Shown: one piece after another, positions 60,701-64,000 of the stretch
Numbering within the stretch: position 1 is the first letter of the stretch
How the letters are laid out: each line of letters starts with the position of its first letter
DNA from: Congeria kusceri
Lineage: Eukaryota; Mollusca; Bivalvia; Myida; Dreissenidae
DNA length: 64,000 nt
Direction of reading: 5' to 3'
Assembly: GCA_027627225.1 (NCBI GenBank)
Contig: CM051040.1
Coordinates: 23,808,134 to 23,872,133 of the forward strand
Made by a program: the position numbers and the translations under genes
The notes under the pieces: model-generated
What the model was told of the DNA's origin: nothing
Database searches by the model: none
The model's input: only the letters and a program-made list of their open reading frames with translations

Positions 60701-61952
60701 TAGTAACTTCACACAAAACAAGCTTTTAACGGATTTGCTTGAAATTTGCTGCGATTGTTCGAAGTGGCCAATGTACATATTATTATTGTCGCTGGTGATC
60801 CTGAATTCCTAATTTATTAGTTGCACAACTTACGGGAGTGAAATGAGTTAATGATGGTATGCGCTCTCTGGGGGTTTTCCTGTTTATTACGTTATGGCTA
60901 TTAGCGTTGGTCACTTCAACGAAATAATCAATTTAATTACATTTTATCAAAACGGATTTTTTTGACACGGAGAGCAAAAACAGCTACATAGTTTTATGAG
61001 CATCTGTTTCATAAGGTACAAAATTAATATTGTTAATGCATGCATACTGTACAAAATTGTGGGACTTCGTATTCAATTGCCAATGCGATTTATTTTCTGA
61101 TGGTCGTAGAAAATATTTCGATTTTTCAAAAATAAAATAACACGTGATTATAACATAAAATTAGTTTACTGACTCAATATGATATTTGTGTTTACTTACA
61201 GCAGTATAGCACGTGAGGTTTGGCGGGGTCTGCGAGTCGACAAATACTGGAATATCACATATAACAAAAATATGTATATATCAAGTTAAAAAAAAATCCA
61301 GAAATAATCATAATAATTATAAAATGCACGTTGTTTTATAATGGCATTATATTCAGCAAATCACTTCTCATCTAGATTGCACTGACATCAAAACACGATA
61401 TGAATAATTTCTAAATTGTTTTTAAACATTTAAATGATTAAATTGACAATTTTTAAAATGATGCCTTTTGGTAAAACTACCAATAATATGCATATCGGGT
61501 ACCATACCTCGGTATAGAGCGTGAGCTTAGAAATTGTACACATCTTTTAATGTAGAAAGCATTAACGTCATCAAGAACGAATTTCATATGTTTTTTCATT
61601 GTTGTAAATTTCACGAAGAACGAAATATATACTTTTTTTTTGCTATAATGGAAACAGAGAGATCTAAATTATTTTATTACTTAGATAAAAAAAAAAATGA
61701 ACTAACATTAAAGAAAAATCCAGTATTTGTTTATACTATTTTGCAAAAAGTATAAACAATCAAACCTCTTTCATGTATTGTTTGACTGACTCGTAGTTTG
61801 TACGAAATAAATTGTCTTGTTTTGTCTATTAAGAACATTCCTAAATAATAACTTCTGAAATAAAGAGCTAACCTTACTAAGTTCATAATCATAATATACT
61901 AACCTGAAACGAACAAAATCAAAATCAGAAAACTATCCATAGCTGGTCGCAT
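51554..61952 (-). CDS. Gene C: secreted CAP-ShK (CRISP-like) protein, 11 exons
   Basis: Paralogue of gene B, predicted 373 residues, no internal stop. Exons: 61904-61952, 61200-61246, 59982-60099, 59373-59449, 56903-56990, 56456-56601, 56042-56127, 54587-54687, 54119-54229, 52295-52411, 51554-51735. Nine exons match gene B in length exactly (49, 47, 77, 88, 146, 86, 101, 111, 117 nt); exons 3 and 11 differ. Domains: signal peptide, PPNLTCYTA and CTDKYAAFPGHLNC segment, CAP, cysteine-rich hinge, ShK, Thr-rich tail. GNYTQMIW and GQN replace the usual GHYTQ and GEN as in B. Exon 4 merges into an array of 18 units of 77 bp. The conserved exon lengths and frames support a working gene; its function is not known. 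Confidence 0.85.
51870..52213. repeat. 38-bp minisatellite, nine copies
   Basis: The unit consists of AATCGGGTACATGTACGTAT followed by TTCTTGTCATTGACCAGG, with very little variation. It lies in intron 10 of gene C and ends about 80 bp from the ShK exon. Each unit contains the palindrome GTACATGTAC. Confidence 0.92.
52295..52411 (-). CDS. Gene C exon 10: ShK domain
   Basis: A 117-nt phase-1 exon encoding ECVGTNDTDPECSTTLGGTC, then ETMFRCPWMCNVC. The six cysteines match the ShK pattern. The donor is GTATGT and the acceptor TTTCAG. Confidence 0.85.
52425..52735. repeat. Compound trinucleotide microsatellite in gene C intron 9
   Basis: Runs of CAT, CAG, ATT, TTG and GTAGAAGTG-type triplets start just outside the ShK acceptor. 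Long Thr/Asn ORFs that seem to extend the ShK exon upstream are artefacts of this run. Confidence 0.8.
53313..53991. mobile_element. 679-bp dispersed repeat, copy 2
   Basis: The same length and nearly the same sequence as 45204-45882, including three TGACGTCA sites at about 53633-53705 and the terminal palindrome. It lies in intron 9 of gene C. Confidence 0.75.
54119..54687 (-). CDS. Gene C exons 8-9: cysteine-rich hinge
   Basis: Exon 8 (54587-54687) encodes LDRPYKESITKRGCDDCASH and CNATFGLC. Exon 9 (54119-54229) encodes LLCLGGSSLNMTSGTCDC and APPGTYIRTICD, with a GTAATG donor. These link CAP to ShK as the hinge does in CRISPs. Confidence 0.75.
55180..55840. repeat. Degenerate A-rich short tandem repeat
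   Basis: About 650 bp of variants of GAAGAACACTAAATG and GAAGAAAACTAAATG with drifting unit length near 13-15 bp. It lies in intron 7 of gene C, ending about 200 bp from exon 7. The Phe/Leu-rich minus-strand ORFs here are artefacts. Confidence 0.8.
56042..56990 (-). CDS. Gene C exons 5-7: rest of CAP domain
   Basis: Exon 5 (56903-56990) encodes HENSGLVSAATRWAKRC. Exon 6 (56456-56601) encodes FIPGQNYLYSDTPMNWTDVI, VWEADKANF and GNYTQ. Exon 7 (56042-56127) encodes MIWSETASIGCGAADC and LYICLYVP. Two of the three sites normally occupied by metal-site His/Glu at GEN and GHYTQ are changed; the Glu after W in VWEADK may correspond to the retained one. Confidence 0.85.
57715..57990. mobile_element. 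Fold-back element of the CGATAAACAAC family
   Basis: Contains GTTGTTTATCGGC and the inverted TAGCCGATAAACAAC around ACGCTTCAGAACTCCAAAT, with a long flank shared with 51200-51530. It lies in intron 4 of gene C just past the 77-bp array. Confidence 0.6.
58041..59429. repeat. 77-bp exon/donor tandem array, about 18 units
   Basis: On the minus strand each unit is 54 nt that encode HNRIRSNVRPRASNMLVM followed by a 23-nt spacer that starts GTAAGGATTC and ends TTTATGTGCAG. One unit (near 58820) has a spacer shortened by about 12 nt. The array is continuous with exon 4 at the right and ends at the left at CATAACC|GTAAGT. Substitutions are few (for example AAC/AAT). Confidence 0.95.
59373..59449 (-). 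CDS. Gene C exon 4: start of CAP domain, within the 77-bp array
   Basis: A 77-nt exon after TTCTTCAG encoding DMEDIANQ and then HNRIRSNVRPRASNMLVM, ending at GTAAGG. HNxxR-x5-P-x-AxNM is the CAP N-terminal helix signature. The last 54 nt are the exon-like part of every unit in the array that follows. Confidence 0.85.
59690..59945. mobile_element. Fold-back (MITE-like) element copy 5
   Basis: Starts TTGAGGCGTTTAGTGG and ends CCCACGACACGCCTCAA. Both arms are present, the right one shortened. It lies in intron 3 of gene C, ending about 37 bp past the exon 3 donor. Confidence 0.75.
59982..61246 (-). CDS. Gene C exons 2-3: N-terminal cysteine segment
   Basis: Exon 2 (61200-61246) encodes FVDSQTPPNLTCYTA. 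Exon 3 (59982-60099) encodes RPSNPSCTDKYAAFPGHLNC and then DPRHLTGSPITPSTRGTS. YAAFPGHLNC is invariant with gene B. No named domain is recognised. Confidence 0.75.
60125..60627. mobile_element. Two adjacent MITE copies with GGGCCCGTATTCAC ends
   Basis: 60359-60627 has inverted ends GGGCCCGTATTCACAAAGCT and AGCTTTGTGAATACGGGCCC. 60125-60362 is a more diverged relative sharing TTAAGTTGTACCTAA, ATTTTCTATGTGAAA and TTTACCCTAAGG, ending at the same GGGCCC. Both are in intron 2 of gene C. Confidence 0.7.
61904..61952 (-). CDS. Gene C exon 1: signal peptide
   Basis: The ATG at 61952 opens MRPAMDSFLILILFVS and ends at a GTTAGT donor in phase 1. The 49-nt length equals gene B exon 1. An alternative in-frame ATG lies at 61940. 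Confidence 0.7.
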
Positions 61953-63477
61953 AGATGGTGTGATTAAAATATTAAATCTATAAAAAAAAATCCCGAAACT
62001 GTACTAATTTTGATACACTAACTTCCGATGTCAATAGTTTAAGTGAACACAAATCTACAACTTTCTACTATAAACAAAGTGTTTAACAACACTCAGTCTT
62101 CACAGCGACGTGTGTTCCTTTGCCAAGAGCCTATGGCGACGTTACACAATTGATAGACTGAAAACGAGTGGTTGTTTATGAAGTCCGCGGAACATTTGAC
62201 GACGGAATCTCCTTACAGACATTCCAGTGTGAACGGATATCTGGATTGACCCGGACATCACGACTGTTCAACTTGCAATATTTAATGACCGTGTTTACCG
62301 TTTTCAGTGTTAGGTCCACATTTTAAAACTTGTCCTTCATCTACAGGATGAAGCCATATAGAGTTGATTACTGACTTCCGTATAATCTTAATAATGTTAT
62401 CCTTCAGGAACGGGGTTTATAAATCTGTATAAATCTTCACCTCCTTTATTATCGATTATTCTAAAAGTAATAGGTCAGTAAAGCGAAGGCCCATTCCTCG
62501 CCTTTGTCACAACGATTTTCGCCAATATAGGTACTAACAGTGCTCCCTTCTACAGATATTTTACGGTAGTGTTTGTAGTCAGCCAATATAGGTACTAACA
62601 GTGCTCCCTTCTACAGATATCTTACGATAGTGTTTGTAGTCAGCCAATATAGGTACTAATAGTGCTCCCTTCTACAGATATTTTACGATTGTGTTTGTAG
62701 TAGGCCGTTTCTCTCAACAGTATAACTACAAGAAATCATTCAAGCAAAGCGCCAAAAATGAACTAAATATTTAATTAATAGTAATGCAGCTCCAAGGAAT
62801 TCAATGAATAAAATCTGGTTTAAGTAGCAAACGATCGTTATACAAATATGATGCCATAATTGTACATAGCATATACATATAAACTTCTAAGTTTAGTCAT
62901 ATTCCTCACTTATATCCCAATATTACATTCAATGCCATTTGTTATGAAAAGTTTTGCAACATTCCGTATCCAACAGCAATAACACGAGACTATCAACGCA
63001 CGTTTGCTGAGAAATATAACGTAGACGTATGATTCAAACAAGACGTTAAGTAAAATATAACGTAAAGGTATCTTTCAAAAAGATGTATCATAGATAAAAA
63101 CATTGACGTATTATTCAAACAAGATATGTTGATAGATCAATGGCAACGATGCAATGTTTAAGCAATATGGGAATGTAACTATGGTAACAAGAAGTGCTGT
63201 AAGATCAGTTATCATTGAACAAAATGTATTGTTATCTAATACCGTCTATAATAAATTAATTGGATAGAAACCTTTTGCACATAATTAATGTATTTAAAAT
63301 GACTATAAAGTCAATGTTTTTGTATTAGTTTAATTTAACACGTTAAGAATCATTTATTTTTATATATCATTTCATTTATTATACCAACGTCTTTAATCTG
63401 AAATTTCAAATACAATATAAATTTCACTATTCTACCCATCACATCAACTATTAAACCGAGTCTCAATCACTGTTATA
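61953..63477. other. Intergenic between genes C and D
   Basis: Upstream flank of gene C. Apart from the 61-bp repeats at 62521-62703 no feature was recognised, and no clear TATA box can be assigned in this AT-rich sequence. Confidence 0.5.
62521..62703. repeat. 61-bp tandem repeat, three copies
   Basis: Unit starts GCCAATATAGGTACTAACAG and contains GCTCCCTTCTACAGATAT and GTGTTTGTAGT. Copies begin at 62521, 62582 and 62643. Confidence 0.88.
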
Positions 63478-63483
63478 TTTATT
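63478..63483 (-). promoter_or_regulatory. Polyadenylation signal of gene D
   Basis: The minus strand reads AATAAA about 35 nt downstream of the gene D stop codon, a usual distance for a short 3' UTR. Confidence 0.45.
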
Positions 63484-63517
63484 GTTCGTTTTTGACCATT
63501 TCGTATTCTCAATGTTA

Positions 63518-63738
63518 CTAGAACGTGAAAATTAGGACTGCCACAGCACTACACGCCATCAAGGCACACTGGCTCAGGGTTGCAGCCAGTCCACCATTGC
63601 GCTGGCCCTGGGTTGGGGTGGATGAGCCACCGATAATAAGGGGACTAGTGGTGGGAGGTGGCGTGGTGGTGCAGTTTGGAAGCCCATTCTCCCAGGGCAT
63701 TCTGGATCCTGAGTTGGCGACCCAGCTCGATTCTGCAT
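63518..63738 (-). CDS. Gene D: last exon of a third CAP paralogue, partial
   Basis: Only the terminal exon lies in the window; the rest would be past 64000. After TTTTCAG it encodes AESSWVANSGSRMPWENGLP, NCTTTPPPTTSP and a Gly/Ser/Thr-rich linker, ending ALMACSAVAVLIFTF and TAG. RMPWExGLPxCTT is shared with the last exons of B and C. The strongly hydrophobic tail fits a GPI-anchor signal. An AATAAA (63478-63483, minus) lies about 35 nt past the stop. Confidence 0.7.
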
Positions 63739-64000
63739 CTGAAAACATCACAATATTATTGCATTACATTCTTACATGATAACGACCAAAGGTTAAACGA
63801 AAGCACGTACAATTAGATGGGACAATAATGAGTTCATGACACGATTGATGATTATACTTATTTAATTAAGGTGTACATGTTAAATGTACAAATAAATATA
63901 TGCTATAATAAATGTAACCTATAATGTTATATAGGATTATTGTGACTTAGATATGAGCGTGATTTTTCAAGTCATACAAGTGGGCCATGATGCACCAAAG

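Overview
The window is a eukaryotic, AT-rich, intron-rich segment and most probably comes from a bivalve mollusc. Short exons with GT-AG introns in consistent phase, expanded C1q, TSP1, ShK and CAP secreted-protein genes, molluscan-type fold-back repeats and a Penelope-like retroelement all point that way. The fold-back family resembles repeats I associate with Dreissena, but that is an impression and was not searched. No bacterial operons, rRNA or functional tRNA genes are seen. Every recognisable gene model is on the minus strand.

Layout. (1) 194-4552: gene A1, a secreted mosaic protein (signal peptide, Ly6/uPAR-like cysteine-rich domain, ShK, four TSP1, C1q). It can be joined over 11 exons in continuous phase and has one in-frame TAA. 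(2) 4724-6545: a tRNA-derived SINE and a decayed Penelope-like element (RT plus GIY-YIG) with a hammerhead-like motif. (3) 7745-8430: a tandem repeat rich in TGACCTTGACC; 10032-13440: a candidate 3.4-kb DNA transposon with inverted ends and TTA target duplications; 13587-13733: an orphan C1q fragment on the plus strand. (4) 16608-20755: A2, a 5'-truncated and visibly decaying duplicate of A1 with five TSP1 exons. (5) 24194-48624: gene B, an 11-exon CAP-plus-ShK (CRISP-like) protein whose intron 9 carries a 13.2-kb array of about 160 units of 81 bp. (6) 51554-61952: gene C, an intact paralogue of B with 11 exons, most of identical length, and an 18-unit, 77-bp array at exon 4. (7) 63518-63738: the last exon of a third CAP paralogue, D, which continues beyond the right edge.

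The main novelty candidate is that both CAP paralogues carry tandem arrays that start inside an exon and repeat its 3' splice-donor junction. Each unit contains exon 3' sequence, a GT donor and a downstream TGCAG that could act as an acceptor. In gene C the exon-like part of each unit is 54 nt (18 codons, phase 0 at both ends), so extra copies could be spliced in without breaking the frame. In gene B the repeats make long apparent ORFs of 27-aa units, but 79-bp units break that frame and the ORFs are best read as an intronic satellite.

Functionally the window looks like a cluster of secreted or surface recognition-type proteins: C1q/TSP1/ShK mosaics next to CAP/ShK proteins, some with C-terminal hydrophobic tails that suggest GPI anchoring. 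Gene models rest on reading frame, splice sites, phase and paralogue comparison only.
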